DNA of 64,000 nucleotides, from NCBI RefSeq assembly GCF_001425835.1, contig NZ_LMDP01000002.1, positions 186,001 to 250,000 of the forward strand. Reading direction: 5' to 3'. Source of the stretch: Afipia sp. Root123D2 (GTDB taxonomy: Bacteria; Pseudomonadota; Alphaproteobacteria; Rhizobiales; Xanthobacteraceae). Position numbers and translations under genes: made by a program. Below, in pieces: positions 1 through 8,830 of this stretch (positions within the stretch are counted from its first letter, which is position 1; each line of letters opens with the position of its first letter). A model generated the notes under the pieces. That model searched no databases. It was not told where the DNA came from and saw only the letters and a program-made list of their open reading frames with translations.

Positions 1-104
1 CTGCGATCGATATCCTTGTAGGCGATCCGTTCATTCTCACAAATCAACGCAATCTTGTCAGGATGCCGTACCGCCTGCGCGCGCAGGATGTTTTCCAAGC
101 GCAT
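1..104 (-). CDS. Acyl-CoA synthetase (AMP-forming), N-terminus only
   Basis: The first 34 codons of a minus-strand gene enter the window from its left edge. They begin MRLENILRAQAVRHPDKIAL and continue into ENERIAYKDIDR. This is the usual N-terminus of class I adenylate-forming CoA ligases, in which an 'R.PDKIAL' segment precedes the 'YKDLD' helix. The ATG at 104 is 9 bases downstream of the stop codon of the DUF35 protein, so it is the last visible gene of the thiolase/hydratase cluster. Substrate cannot be inferred because the catalytic part lies outside the window. Confidence 0.7.
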   Translation of the reverse strand, partial: MRLENILRAQAVRHPDKIALICENERIAYKDIDR

Positions 105-112
105 GATAGATC

Positions 113-529
113 CTAAGCGAGTTTGAAAGCTGGATACTGGATGTCGTCGCCAAGCCGGTCCCAAGCCACCTCGACCCGTTGGCCGATCGCAACCTTGTCG
201 GGATCAGCGTCGAGAATATTGCCGAGGATGCGGACGCCGTCGTCCAGTTCCACTGTTGCCACCGAAAGCGGCAAGCGACCATCGAGCCCCGGACCCGGCA
301 CGCGGATCACCGTGCAGGCGTAGATGCTGCCCTTTCCGGAGACTTCCCGCCACTCGAGATTACGGCTTCCGGTGTAGATGCTGACCGGCCGCGGATAATG
401 CTGAAACTTTCCAGTGTCCTTGCAGTACTGAAGAACGAGCTTGCCCTGCTTTGCTCCGTCCCAGAATGCCTGCGTATCGACATAGACGGACGGCTTGGGC
501 GCCGGACGTCCCGCTTTTTCTTCTGCCAT
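113..529 (-). CDS. DUF35 OB-fold acyl-CoA-binding protein, thiolase partner
   Basis: This 138-residue protein has the DUF35 layout: an N-terminal helix ('FWDGAKQGKLVLQYC'), a rubredoxin-like zinc ribbon and a C-terminal OB-fold ('GSIYACTVIRVP', 'VATVELDDGVRILGNI', 'GQRVEVAW'). Such proteins work beside SCP2-type thiolases or ketosynthase-like enzymes and help bind acyl-CoA. The thiolase gene ends 2 bases upstream, which fits a two-subunit enzyme. The ribbon looks degenerate: the usual two CxxC pairs are reduced to one Cys ('QYCKDTGKFQHYPR'), so zinc binding is doubtful. The family call rests on fold motifs and context. Confidence 0.85.
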   Translation of the reverse strand: MAEEKAGRPAPKPSVYVDTQAFWDGAKQGKLVLQYCKDTGKFQHYPRPVSIYTGSRNLEWREVSGKGSIYACTVIRVPGPGLDGRLPLSVATVELDDGVRILGNILDADPDKVAIGQRVEVAWDRLGDDIQYPAFKLA

Positions 530-531
530 GT

Positions 532-1701
532 TCAGGCCTCCAGGATCATGGCGGCGCTGGTGCCCCAGTTCCGCGCGTAAGGAATGACGCCGATACCGGT
601 GACCAGCGCGTTTTTTGGATTACTCACCTGGCGGCCGCCGCCCTCGCCGAACATCTGGCGCACGGCTTCCGCGAGATTCAGACCGCCACTGGCAAGGCCG
701 GGCTGACCGGCCGAAATCTGGCCGCCGCCGGTGTTGAGCGGCAACGTCCCTTTGAACGACAGATCGGTATCGAGTGTGTAGTCGCTGCCTTGCCCGCGTT
801 TGCAAAAACCGAAGTCTTCGAACTTCATCATCACCGCGATGGTGAAATCGTCGTAGGGCTGGAACATGCGGATGTCCTTCGCGGTCAACCCTGACTGTTT
901 GTAGACCTTGGGCGCAATCTTCGAGAACCCGGTCTCCGTGATATCCGGGCACGACTGGTTGCCGTTGACATTGGTGATCTCCGCATACGCGGTCGGATAC
1001 ACCATCTTGGTGATGCCAAGGCTGCGCGCCTTCGCTTCGCTGGTGACAAGAAAGGCATTGGCGCCGTCACAGAACATCACGCAATCGAGCAGCCGCAGCG
1101 GATCGGCGATCACGCGGGACTTATTGTAGTCGTCCATCGTGATCGGCGTCTTGAACTTGCCGTAAGCGTTGTCGTTATGAAGCGCGTGCTCGCGCTGCGT
1201 AATGGCAATCTTGCCCAGCGCCTCCGGCTTGATGCCGTACTGATGCTGATAGCGGCTCATCAGCAGACCGAACGTCGCGGGCGGCCCCTGCACACCCGGA
1301 GGATCCTGGAATTCGGACCGATATGCGCCGTAGTTCGCGCGCCACGATGTGCTCGGCGCATCGGACGAAAGCACAACCACGACCTCGCAGTGACCGTCGC
1401 GGATGGCAGACGCTGCGCGAGCCACGCCTCCGGTGGCCGAACACCCGCCGGTACCGCCGTAGTTGAGCCAGGTCGGCGTCAGGCCGAGCGCTTCCGTCAT
1501 ATAAACCGCGAAGAACGGATTAGGGCACTCACTCAGCGGCGCAGTGACGGCCAGACCATCGATCTGATCTTTCTCGATTCCGGTGGCCGCCAACAGTTTG
1601 GCGAGCGCCTCACCGCCCAGATCGTAGGCGCTCCGGCCGGATTTGAAATTGATCGCCGTCTCAGAGTAGCCGGCAATCACGATGTCGCGTTTTGTTGGCA
1701 T
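532..1701 (-). CDS. SCP2-type thiolase / acetyl-CoA acetyltransferase family
   Basis: This 389-residue protein belongs to the thiolase superfamily and resembles the sterol-carrier-protein-like thiolases. The nucleophilic Cys is probably in 'YGGTGGCSATGGVARAAS' (around residue 87). The C-terminal half has 'CDGANAFLVTSEAKA', 'DIRMFQPYDDFTIAVMM' and 'NTGGGQISAGQPGLASGGLNLAEAVRQM', which correspond to the usual C-terminal catalytic loops. It probably carries out CoA-dependent cleavage in beta-oxidation of an unusual acid, with the DUF35 protein as partner. It lies 3 bases after the enoyl-CoA hydratase, in the same minus-strand operon. The natural substrate is unknown. Confidence 0.9.
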   Translation of the reverse strand: MPTKRDIVIAGYSETAINFKSGRSAYDLGGEALAKLLAATGIEKDQIDGLAVTAPLSECPNPFFAVYMTEALGLTPTWLNYGGTGGCSATGGVARAASAIRDGHCEVVVVLSSDAPSTSWRANYGAYRSEFQDPPGVQGPPATFGLLMSRYQHQYGIKPEALGKIAITQREHALHNDNAYGKFKTPITMDDYNKSRVIADPLRLLDCVMFCDGANAFLVTSEAKARSLGITKMVYPTAYAEITNVNGNQSCPDITETGFSKIAPKVYKQSGLTAKDIRMFQPYDDFTIAVMMKFEDFGFCKRGQGSDYTLDTDLSFKGTLPLNTGGGQISAGQPGLASGGLNLAEAVRQMFGEGGGRQVSNPKNALVTGIGVIPYARNWGTSAAMILEA

Positions 1702-1704
1702 TTT

Positions 1705-2499
1705 TTATTCTCCGCGGAACGCTGGAGACCGCTTCTCACGGAAGGCCTTGAGGCCTTCATCACGGTCCTTGGTGAAGTAAAGAAGGAAGGACGCGTCGCC
1801 TTCGGCCTCGAAGCCGTCGGGAAGCGACATATCGACACCGCGATCGATCACCGACTTCGTCATCATCACCGAAATCGGCGCGTTCTCGCTGATGCTCTTG
1901 GCGATCTCGCGTGCCTTGTCGAGTGCCTTGCCCTGCTCGGTGACGTGATTGACGATGCGGTAGCGTTCCGCTTCGGCTGCCGAGATCCGCCGACCGGTCC
2001 ACATCAATTCCTTGGCCAGTGGCTTCCCGATCAGGCGCGGCAATGTTTGCGTTCCACCGCCGCCCGGCATCATGCCAAGCTTGATCTCGGGCAAGCCGAA
2101 TTTAGCATTTGCTCCCGCGACGATAATGTCGCCAACAAGGGCCAGTTCGAGACCGCCGCCCAGAGCAAAACCCTCGATCGCAGCGATCAACGGCTTCGTG
2201 AACGAGCCGATTTCGCGAAACAGGCGATTGACCTTCCGATTGCGCTTCCGAAAGCGGTAGAAATCGAAATAGCCGTTTTCCTCAATCTGGAATTCGCTGG
2301 TGTCGATCCCCGTGCAGAACGCCTTGTCGCTTCCGAGCAGAATGACAGCCCGGATGTCGCGGTCATGCTCCACCTCTCCGAGAATCCCGAGAATTTCCTC
2401 CGCCGTCTGCTCCCGCAGCGAGTTCAACTTTTCCGGCCGGTTGATCGTAATCTCGACCCAGCCGTTCTCGCGTTTCAAGATGACATCCTGATAGTTCAT
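1705..2499 (-). CDS. Enoyl-CoA hydratase/isomerase (crotonase family)
   Basis: This 264-residue protein starts at the ATG giving MNYQDVILKRENGWVEITI. A longer reading frame exists upstream, but its extra residues are not crotonase-like and overlap the neighbouring ATPase gene. A GGAG lies about 10 bases before the chosen start. Oxyanion-hole segments 'KAFCTGIDTSEFQ' and 'EGFALGGGLELALVGD' are present. Both acidic residues expected of a true hydratase are there: the Glu in 'GGGLELAL' and the Glu in 'FGLPEIKLGMMPGGGG'. It would hydrate an enoyl-CoA before cleavage by the thiolase next door. Substrate is not identifiable. Confidence 0.92.
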   Translation of the reverse strand: MNYQDVILKRENGWVEITINRPEKLNSLREQTAEEILGILGEVEHDRDIRAVILLGSDKAFCTGIDTSEFQIEENGYFDFYRFRKRNRKVNRLFREIGSFTKPLIAAIEGFALGGGLELALVGDIIVAGANAKFGLPEIKLGMMPGGGGTQTLPRLIGKPLAKELMWTGRRISAAEAERYRIVNHVTEQGKALDKAREIAKSISENAPISVMMTKSVIDRGVDMSLPDGFEAEGDASFLLYFTKDRDEGLKAFREKRSPAFRGE

Positions 2500-2533
2500 T
2501 GCATTCCATCTCCAGACTTGAATCTCGGGTATC

Positions 2534-3292
2534 TCAATGTTCGGAATCGCTGCCTTGACCCATCGCAGCAGCGATTTGGGCATGAAGTGCCGCGATTTTT
2601 TCGGGGTTGGCGCGCGCCGCATCGTCGATCTGTAGTTCGAGCGCGATCCTCGCCGGCGAACTGAGGACAATTGCCCGGTCCGCCATTTCCAGCGCGTCAT
2701 CAATACGGTGGGTTATCAAGAGGCATGTCTTCTTGAATTCACGCGCGATTTGATAGAAGTCGCGCCGCAACGTGCCGGACGTCACGTGGTCAAGCTGGCT
2801 GAACGATTCATCGAGAAACACGATCTCCGGATCGATCGCCAGCGCCCGCGCCAGCGACACACGCTGACGCATCCCGCCAGACAGCTCGTGGACATACTTG
2901 TCATCGGCACCATCAAGCCGAACCCGTGCCAGCCATTCCCTGGCTCGCGTGCGGGCTTCGCTCTTCGATTTGCCGAGAATGAGAAGCCCAAGTTCGACAT
3001 TCTCGACAGCCGTACGCCACGGCAGCAGGCGATCGGTCTGGAAACTGACCGACAGCTTTCCCTTCAGCGCCTTGAACGAGGCGTAAGGATCTACACCCGC
3101 TACCCGGACAGTGCCTTCGTTCGGCGCAGTCGTTCCCATAATGAGATTCAACACGGTGCTTTTGCCTGCGCCGGTCTGCCCAAGCAGAACGACGATCTCG
3201 CCGCGGCCGACATTCAGCGACAGACGATCGACCGCGAGGTGCGAACCGAACACTTTCGTGATGTCGTTGACCTCGATCACATTTTCCATCAT
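2534..3292 (-). CDS. ABC importer ATPase, nitrate/sulfonate/taurine (TauB/SsuB) family
   Basis: This ATPase of about 252 residues has Walker A 'GQTGAGKST', Q-loop 'SVSFQTDRLLPWRT', signature 'LSGGMRQRVSLARALA', Walker B 'EIVFLDES' and switch His 'CLLITHRIDDAL'. The 'LLPW' after the Q-loop is typical of the TauB/SsuB/NrtD family. The start overlaps the stop codon of the permease by 4 bases, so the two are translationally coupled. With the permease and binding protein upstream it forms a complete importer, probably for an organic acid used by the adjacent CoA pathway. Confidence 0.92.
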   Translation of the reverse strand: MMENVIEVNDITKVFGSHLAVDRLSLNVGRGEIVVLLGQTGAGKSTVLNLIMGTTAPNEGTVRVAGVDPYASFKALKGKLSVSFQTDRLLPWRTAVENVELGLLILGKSKSEARTRAREWLARVRLDGADDKYVHELSGGMRQRVSLARALAIDPEIVFLDESFSQLDHVTSGTLRRDFYQIAREFKKTCLLITHRIDDALEMADRAIVLSSPARIALELQIDDAARANPEKIAALHAQIAAAMGQGSDSEH

Positions 3293-4158
3293 CGGACCGT
3301 CGCCTCCGCGCGCCAGCTCAGCACCAGTTTTTCCAACCCGTTCACCAGAGCCTGAAGAACGAGATTGAGGATCACGAGGAAGAACGTCCAGGCGAGAACC
3401 TGATCGATCCGGAATGTCGATTGCGCAAGATTCATGCGCGCGCCGATGCCGACTGCCGACGCCACAAGCTCAGCGAAGATCACCATGCGGATCGCGTAGC
3501 CGATGACCGATCTGGTGGTCAGGAAGATGTACGGCACGATATGAGGCAGGATGAGATAGCGCAGCACCTGCCAACGCGACGGCCGGAAGCTCTCGATCAT
3601 ATCGACCAGATCTTTCGACAGCGCACGGACGCCTTCATAGATATTCAGTGCATAGAACGGCAGCAGGATCACGAGCAGGATGAAGAAAATTCGCGTTTCC
3701 GGATTCTTGAACCAGAACACGGCAATCAGCATCCATGACAGCGCGGGGATGCCGGTATCGATGACCACTACGGCCTTGAGATAGGGCCTGATCCACGGCA
3801 GCATGCCCATCGCAAGGCCGATCAGAACACCAACCGTCATGGCGACGCTTACTGCGACCGTGAGGCGCAGCAACGTGATCCCGACGTGGTAGGGATCCGT
3901 CAGAAAGAGTTCACGCGCCGCGTTCCACACCGTCAGCGGTGACGGCATGACGTAGTCCGGAACGTACCGGCTTGTGATCTCCATGGCGATCAGCAGGATC
4001 ACCACGACGACACTTGTCGCAAACAGATCGCGTCTGCTCTCGAGACTCCGGCGCGATCCTGCGCTCATCGAAAGCGGCTTCACGATCTCCCGGCCGCCCG
4101 GAAGACCGATGCCCGTTGCTTTCTCCACTTTTGCCAGCGCTGTCATATCTTTCGCCAT
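3289..4158 (-). CDS. ABC importer permease, TauC/SsuC family
   Basis: This 289-residue inner-membrane protein of the BPD_transp_1 family has about six hydrophobic segments. One is 'LFATSVVVVILLIAMEI' near residue 45, followed by paired helices to the C-terminus. The EAA-like loop that contacts the ATPase is around 'IESFRPSRWQVLRYLILPHIVPYIF'. It sits between the binding protein (6 bases upstream) and the ATPase (4-base overlap). The pairing with a Tat-exported NMT1-like binding protein makes an organic anion the likely cargo, but the sequence does not say which. Confidence 0.9.
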   Translation of the reverse strand: MAKDMTALAKVEKATGIGLPGGREIVKPLSMSAGSRRSLESRRDLFATSVVVVILLIAMEITSRYVPDYVMPSPLTVWNAARELFLTDPYHVGITLLRLTVAVSVAMTVGVLIGLAMGMLPWIRPYLKAVVVIDTGIPALSWMLIAVFWFKNPETRIFFILLVILLPFYALNIYEGVRALSKDLVDMIESFRPSRWQVLRYLILPHIVPYIFLTTRSVIGYAIRMVIFAELVASAVGIGARMNLAQSTFRIDQVLAWTFFLVILNLVLQALVNGLEKLVLSWRAEATVR

Positions 4159-4164
4159 CTCAAG

Positions 4165-5160
4165 TCAAGCAGCAAAGAACTTGTCGTCGACAGGTTTGGT
4201 GAGCAGTCCGTTGCGCGCGAGAAATTCGCTGGCCTTGATCACGGTCTGACGCGCGGTGGCGTCCGACATCGGCTTGTAGTTGAACGTCAAGCGCTTCGAC
4301 CCCATCGCCTCTTTGAGAATATCGTTGGGAACACCGGTCCGGCTGCCGAACAGATCGACCGCCTTCGCGGTGTCGGCGTTGATGCCCTGCAGGCACTCCT
4401 TGAACATGTTGCCGACTTTCGCCGCGATGCCGGGATGCTTGTCGATCAGCTCCTGCCGGATTCCGACACCGAAGTAAGGCAGGTCGCCGGCGCCCTTGGC
4501 GATCTTGTGATAGGCATCGCCGGCCTTGAAAATCACGCGCAGATCCGGCTTCTTGACGATGCCCGTCGTGATATTGGGCTCCCACGATAGTGCGGCGTCA
4601 GCACGGTCAGCCATCACCAGAGTCACGGAAGCGGCCGGATTGTCGACGTTCTGGATCGTCGCATCCTTCTCGATGTCGAACCCGTTGGCTTCCTTGATCA
4701 GCGCCTTGACCATGCGATAGGTGCCGGTCGACTGGAGCGCTGCGATCGTCTTGCCCTTGAGTTGAGAGACATCGCTAACGCCGGATTTCGGTGCGAGTAT
4801 CGCGATCATGTTCGCGTCAGTGATCGTGCAGAGATACTTGATCGGCACGCCCGCCTGGTAGCGCGCGGCAAACGTATCCCAGCTCCCGATGCACACGTCG
4901 TAATTGCCCGCGACGAAATCGTTGTAGTAGGTCGAGACGGCCGTATATGGCATCGGGTCCGGCACGCTCACGCCGTTCTTCAGACCAAGCTTGTTGGCAA
5001 GAATGAACTGGACAGGCAGCACGGTGAACCCAGGCTGCAACGATGCCCAGCGCACCGTCACGGCATCAGCGGCAGCCGCCCTACGCACTGACGGCGACAG
5101 CATCAGCGATGCAGCGGCCGATCCAGCAACGAAGCCTCTTCGCGTAAAATTGCCTTTCAT
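4165..5160 (-). CDS. ABC importer periplasmic substrate-binding protein (NMT1/SsuA-like)
   Basis: This 331-residue protein begins with a twin-arginine signal ('FTRRGFVAGSAAASLML') ending near 'RRAAAADA', so it is probably exported folded. The mature part has the two-lobed NMT1/THI5-like fold: 'VRWASLQPGFTVLPVQF', 'YNDFVAGNYDVCIGSWDT', 'DVSQLKGKTIAALQSTGTYRMV' and 'MADRADAALSWEP'. A strong ribosome site (GGGAGGG) lies just before the ATG. It is the first gene of the minus-strand importer operon and faces the divergent LysR gene, which probably controls it. Confidence 0.9.
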   Translation of the reverse strand: MKGNFTRRGFVAGSAAASLMLSPSVRRAAAADAVTVRWASLQPGFTVLPVQFILANKLGLKNGVSVPDPMPYTAVSTYYNDFVAGNYDVCIGSWDTFAARYQAGVPIKYLCTITDANMIAILAPKSGVSDVSQLKGKTIAALQSTGTYRMVKALIKEANGFDIEKDATIQNVDNPAASVTLVMADRADAALSWEPNITTGIVKKPDLRVIFKAGDAYHKIAKGAGDLPYFGVGIRQELIDKHPGIAAKVGNMFKECLQGINADTAKAVDLFGSRTGVPNDILKEAMGSKRLTFNYKPMSDATARQTVIKASEFLARNGLLTKPVDDKFFAA

Positions 5161-5285
5161 TTTTCCCTCCCGAGTTCGCGTTTCCAGTTCGCTTGTTTTC
5201 TTTTTTTGGGGTTGCCGGTGTCCGCTCCAGGCGGCGCTCCGAATTCCCCTTGTTTGGTGGAAATCACTCTAACCTTGCCAAAGTC

Positions 5286-5320
5286 GGAACGTTGGCGCAT
5301 TTTCCAACCCGCTTCGTTCC
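5286..5320. promoter_or_regulatory. Nested inverted repeat in the importer/LysR divergent promoter
   Basis: Between the two divergent genes lie GGAACG (5286-5291) and its inverted partner CGTTCC (5315-5320), and nested inside them GTTGG (5291-5295) and CCAAC (5304-5308). Dyad symmetry in the gap next to a LysR gene is where LysR operators are normally found. The position is the main support. The motif is not a clean T-N11-A box, so the call is tentative. Confidence 0.35.
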
Positions 5321-5380
5321 AAAAATGAGACGATCAGCGGTCTCTACCGTGTTTCCACCAGGCACTGGAGGTTCCGAACT

Positions 5381-6340
5381 GTGACCAGGAAGCTCGATCT
5401 CAATGCACTGCTGCTGTTCTTTGAAGCGGCCAACGCGGGCAGCATCAGCGCCGCCGCCAAGAAGCTGGGAATTCCGAAATCGACGATCAGCCGGAAGCTT
5501 CAGTTTCTCGAGGACCAGGCCGGCGCACTGCTGTTCAAGAAGGGCGGCCGCAAACTGACGACCACCGACATCGGTCAGTCGCTGTTCGATCACTGCGAAC
5601 GCATCGCAGCGGAGATCGAGGAAGCCGGCCTCGGCACGGTGCGGATGCAGACCGAGCTCAGGGGCACGCTCCGGGTCAGCATGCCGGTCGATTTCGGCAT
5701 CGGGTGGCTCAGCAGCGCGATCGCCGCATTCGCCGTCAACTATCCGGATATTCATCTGGTGATCGACGCCAACAGCCGCTGGGTCGACGTATCGGTCGAG
5801 CCTTACGACGTCGCCGTGCAGCTCGGCCCGCTGCCTGAAACACAAGGTGGGACAAGGCGGCTGGCGAGTATCACGCGCGGGGTCTATGCCAGCCCGAAAT
5901 TCCTCGAACGGGTGGGCGTGCCCCTCAATATCGACGATTTCGGGCGTTTCGACTGCATCGTCACCGAACACCAGCGCGCCGAAGGGGTATGGAATTTTCG
6001 CAGCGGATTTGGCGCGAAGATCATCGACGTCACGGGACGCGTCACCGTCAATCACATCGGCATCGCCCGCGAGCTGGTCATCGGCGGTGTCGGCCTCGGC
6101 ATCCTGCCGAACATCATGTGCCAGAACGACATTCGGAATAAGCGACTGGTGCGCGTTCTGACCGACTGGGAAAGCCCGATGCTCGAGGTTTCCGCAACAT
6201 TCCCCGGGAAGCGAAAAGAATCCCGCCGGCTGCGAACCTTTCTCGATTTCCTGGCCCACAAACTCAAGATCGAAGGCGATCTACATGGCATCGACTCTCC
6301 GGTTGCGGCTGTTCACCTCATCGATGCTCGGCATCCGTGA
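5381..6340 (+). CDS. LysR-family transcriptional regulator
   Basis: This 319-residue protein has an N-terminal winged helix-turn-helix ('LNALLLFFEAANAGSISAAA' then 'KKLGIPKSTISRKLQFLED') and a periplasmic-binding-like effector domain from about residue 90. The start is GTG, supported by GGAGG ending 9 bases upstream. It is divergent from the importer operon. LysR proteins usually control the divergent gene in response to a pathway intermediate. 'LNALLLF' with the 'GTLRVSMPVDFGIGWL' linker puts it in the large AaeR/CrgA-like group. It is the likely regulator of the 0.1-5.2 kb cluster. Confidence 0.92.
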   Translation: MTRKLDLNALLLFFEAANAGSISAAAKKLGIPKSTISRKLQFLEDQAGALLFKKGGRKLTTTDIGQSLFDHCERIAAEIEEAGLGTVRMQTELRGTLRVSMPVDFGIGWLSSAIAAFAVNYPDIHLVIDANSRWVDVSVEPYDVAVQLGPLPETQGGTRRLASITRGVYASPKFLERVGVPLNIDDFGRFDCIVTEHQRAEGVWNFRSGFGAKIIDVTGRVTVNHIGIARELVIGGVGLGILPNIMCQNDIRNKRLVRVLTDWESPMLEVSATFPGKRKESRRLRTFLDFLAHKLKIEGDLHGIDSPVAAVHLIDARHP

Positions 6341-6373
6341 TGCCAGCAGTTTCATCTCCTCTTGAAATCGCTT

Positions 6374-6400
6374 CCGATGGCGCGGTTGGCGCGCCATCGG
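6374..6400. terminator. Bidirectional terminator hairpin
   Basis: A perfect 11-bp stem (CCGATGGCGCG / CGCGCCATCGG) with a 5-base loop sits between the convergent ends of the LysR gene and hmfE. There is no long T tract on either side. The symmetric position and strong GC stem suggest it stops transcription from both sides. Confidence 0.6.
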
Positions 6401-6445
6401 TCCATCATCAGTCCACCCGAAACGGCGTGCCGCGGGATTGTCGAC

Positions 6446-7252
6446 TCAGCGGCCCACGAATTTCGGGGCGCGCTTGCCGTTGAACGCCTCGACGCCTTCC
6501 TTGAAATCGTCAGACTGGCGCAGCCGGCTGTAGCAATGCCCTTCAAGCTCGATAGCGATTGCCAGCGTCGAATCTTCGGTGTCATTCAGCAATTTCTTCG
6601 CAGTCCGCTGCGCAAGCGGCGAGAAGGTGCGAAGCTCATCGACCAGCTTGTCGGTTGCCTTTTCCAGCTCACCATCAGCCACGCATTCGGTGGCAATGCC
6701 CCACTCCTGCGCCTGCTTGCCAGAAATCCGCTTGGACCGCATTACGATATCCTTGGTGCGCGTGATGCCGATCATCTTCTGCAACCGCGCTGAGCCTCCG
6801 GATCCCGGGATCTGGCCGAGCTTTTGTTCTGGAAGTGCATAGAGGCCGGTTTCCGACACAATACGGAAATCGCATGCCAGTGAGAGTTCGAAGCCAACAC
6901 CGAAGCAATAGCCACGATTGGCGACGATGACCGGTTTGGCGCAACGCGCCGGCGCCGCGATATTCCACGCCAGCTTCGAGACGTGTTCGGGCGTGGCCTC
7001 CATGAAGCCGCCGATATTGCCGCCACTCGAGAAATGTTCGCCGATAGAGCGGATGACAATCACCCGGACTCGCGCGTCTTCATCCAGAGTTTCGAACACC
7101 AGGCGCAGTTGGTCGCGCTGCGGCATGGTGACGATGTTGTAGGGCGGACGATTCAGGATGATATCGGCACGCTCATGGGCCTCGTCGATTTCAACCTGGA
7201 AACCGTCAAGCTTGGCCAGGCGAGGATCGTTGAACGTATAGGATGACGGCAT
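6446..7252 (-). CDS. hmfE: Crotonase-family protein, probable 2-oxoglutaroyl-CoA hydrolase HmfE
   Basis: This 268-residue crotonase-family protein has the CoA/oxyanion segments 'GEHFSSGGNIGGFME' and 'NRGYCFGVGFELSLACD', and a second conserved acidic residue in 'YALPEQKLGQIPGSGG'. On sequence alone it is an enoyl-CoA hydratase/isomerase. The specific role comes from context: it is the last gene of an operon in the order molybdenum subunit, FAD subunit, 2Fe-2S subunit, CoA ligase, crotonase. That is the hmfABCDE order of furoate degraders, where HmfE releases 2-oxoglutarate and CoA. The hmfD stop codon lies 6 bases upstream. Family certain, substrate inferred. Confidence 0.8.
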   Translation of the reverse strand: MPSSYTFNDPRLAKLDGFQVEIDEAHERADIILNRPPYNIVTMPQRDQLRLVFETLDEDARVRVIVIRSIGEHFSSGGNIGGFMEATPEHVSKLAWNIAAPARCAKPVIVANRGYCFGVGFELSLACDFRIVSETGLYALPEQKLGQIPGSGGSARLQKMIGITRTKDIVMRSKRISGKQAQEWGIATECVADGELEKATDKLVDELRTFSPLAQRTAKKLLNDTEDSTLAIAIELEGHCYSRLRQSDDFKEGVEAFNGKRAPKFVGR

Positions 7253-7258
7253 ATGGAT

Positions 7259-8830
7259 TTATCCTTCTGTTGGATTCTTGATGTTCAGGCCGCCCCGGGG
7301 CGGCGCGCGTTCAGTCGTGTATTCGCCGGCCACCAGCATCCGCCGCAGCAATTTTCCGACCGGCGATTTCGGGATCTCATCCACGAATACGAAATGTCGA
7401 GGACGCTTGAAATTCGCGAGCCCCGATGTCTGGCAGAACTGCTCCAGTTCCTGTTCAGTCACCGGAGCATTTCGTTTCACGAAAGCGGCAACGATCTTTC
7501 CCCACTTTTCGTCCGGAAGCCCGATCACGGCGACTTCCGACACCGCGGGATGAAGAGAAAGACAGCTCTCGATTTCAACCGGCGATACATTCTCGCCGCC
7601 GGTGATGATCATGTCGTCGACGCGCCCGGTCACGAACAGATCGCCATCCTTGTCCTTGAACCCTGTATCGCCGGTGAAATACCAACCATCGCGTAACGCC
7701 TTGGCATCGGCATCAAGGCGGCGCCAATAGCCCTCGAACGATTCATCACCTGCCAGCAGTGCGATGATTTCGCCCTCCTCGTCGACAGCGGCAAGATCGC
7801 TTGGAGATTTCGCATTGAGCTTGGCAACCTGGACGTATTGATTGATGCCGGCCTTACCGGCGGACCCGGGCTTGGCGACCGCGTTCTGATCGATCGTGAA
7901 GGTGTATAGCTCCGAGCTGCCGTAATGGTTGACGATCCGGTCCGGCTTAAAGGTCTCATCCAGCTTCTTCAGCAGGCCGTCGGTCATCGAAGCGCCGGCG
8001 AAGCCGAGCTTCCTGATGCTCGACGTATCATACCGCGCAAACTGCTCGTGATAGACCATATCGTGATAAAGCGTGGGTACTAGATAGAGATTGGTGATCT
8101 TTTCCTTTTCGATCAGGGCAAGCGCCTCCCGCGTATCGTAGCGAGGAAGGCAAACGAACATGCCACCGATCAACGACATCGCAATCAGCGAGCGCACTCC
8201 CATCGTGTGATAGAGCGGCATAACACCCAGTGTGCGCTCGTTACGCCCATAGAAATTCTGCGCCACATGGGCGACACCGGCGGCACGCTCCGCCCGATGA
8301 CGGCGCGGAACGCCCTTGGGTTTCGAAGTCGTGCCCGACGTATAGAGCATCACCGACCATGCATCGGCGCTCACGCGCGGGGTTACGTCGCGCGCCTGCG
8401 TCGACACCATGTCCTCGTACGCCGCCACGTTGTCGCTGCGTGGAACGCCCACGCCAATTCGGCTCAAACCCGACACGCGCATCGAATGCAGCACAGCCTC
8501 ACTCGACACATCCTGGTAAACGACAGCGCAGGCCTCCGAATTCTCGATGCAGAAATCGAGTTCGTCGGCTTTGGCGCGCCAGTTAATCGGCGTAATGACG
8601 ATACCGCTAAACTGGCAGGCCCAGTGAACTGTCGCCGCCTCCCAACGATTCTGAAGCACTGTTACGAGATGATCTCCCGGCTTCAATCCCATCTGATCGA
8701 ACGACGCAACCAGAGATGAAATTTTAGCGTACCATTGGCGGTAGGTCAGACGGAGATTTCCATCGACGATCGCAATGGCGTCTGGATCGCGCGCCACGCT
8801 CGCGACAAAACTGGTCCCGAGATCAAGCAT
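7259..8830 (-). CDS. hmfD: Acyl-CoA synthetase, probable 2-furoyl-CoA synthetase HmfD
   Basis: This 523-residue AMP-forming CoA ligase shows motifs A3 'LYTSGTTSKPKGVP', A5 'NHYGSSELYTFT', A7 'DGWYFTGDTG', A8 'GRVDDMIITGGENVSPVEIE', and the catalytic Lys of A10 in 'PKSPVGKLLRR'. It resembles benzoate/chlorobenzoate-CoA ligases, so it should activate a small ring carboxylate. The ATG overlaps the end of the 2Fe-2S gene by 8 bases. A longer frame exists but only reads through that gene. Its place in the hmfABCDE-like operon points to 2-furoate as the acid activated. Confidence 0.82.
   Translation of the reverse strand: MLDLGTSFVASVARDPDAIAIVDGNLRLTYRQWYAKISSLVASFDQMGLKPGDHLVTVLQNRWEAATVHWACQFSGIVITPINWRAKADELDFCIENSEACAVVYQDVSSEAVLHSMRVSGLSRIGVGVPRSDNVAAYEDMVSTQARDVTPRVSADAWSVMLYTSGTTSKPKGVPRRHRAERAAGVAHVAQNFYGRNERTLGVMPLYHTMGVRSLIAMSLIGGMFVCLPRYDTREALALIEKEKITNLYLVPTLYHDMVYHEQFARYDTSSIRKLGFAGASMTDGLLKKLDETFKPDRIVNHYGSSELYTFTIDQNAVAKPGSAGKAGINQYVQVAKLNAKSPSDLAAVDEEGEIIALLAGDESFEGYWRRLDADAKALRDGWYFTGDTGFKDKDGDLFVTGRVDDMIITGGENVSPVEIESCLSLHPAVSEVAVIGLPDEKWGKIVAAFVKRNAPVTEQELEQFCQTSGLANFKRPRHFVFVDEIPKSPVGKLLRRMLVAGEYTTERAPPRGGLNIKNPTEG

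Noticed and set aside
1177-2664. 495-codon plus-strand frame
   Set aside because: Opposes the thiolase and enoyl-CoA hydratase genes, which carry conserved catalytic motifs.
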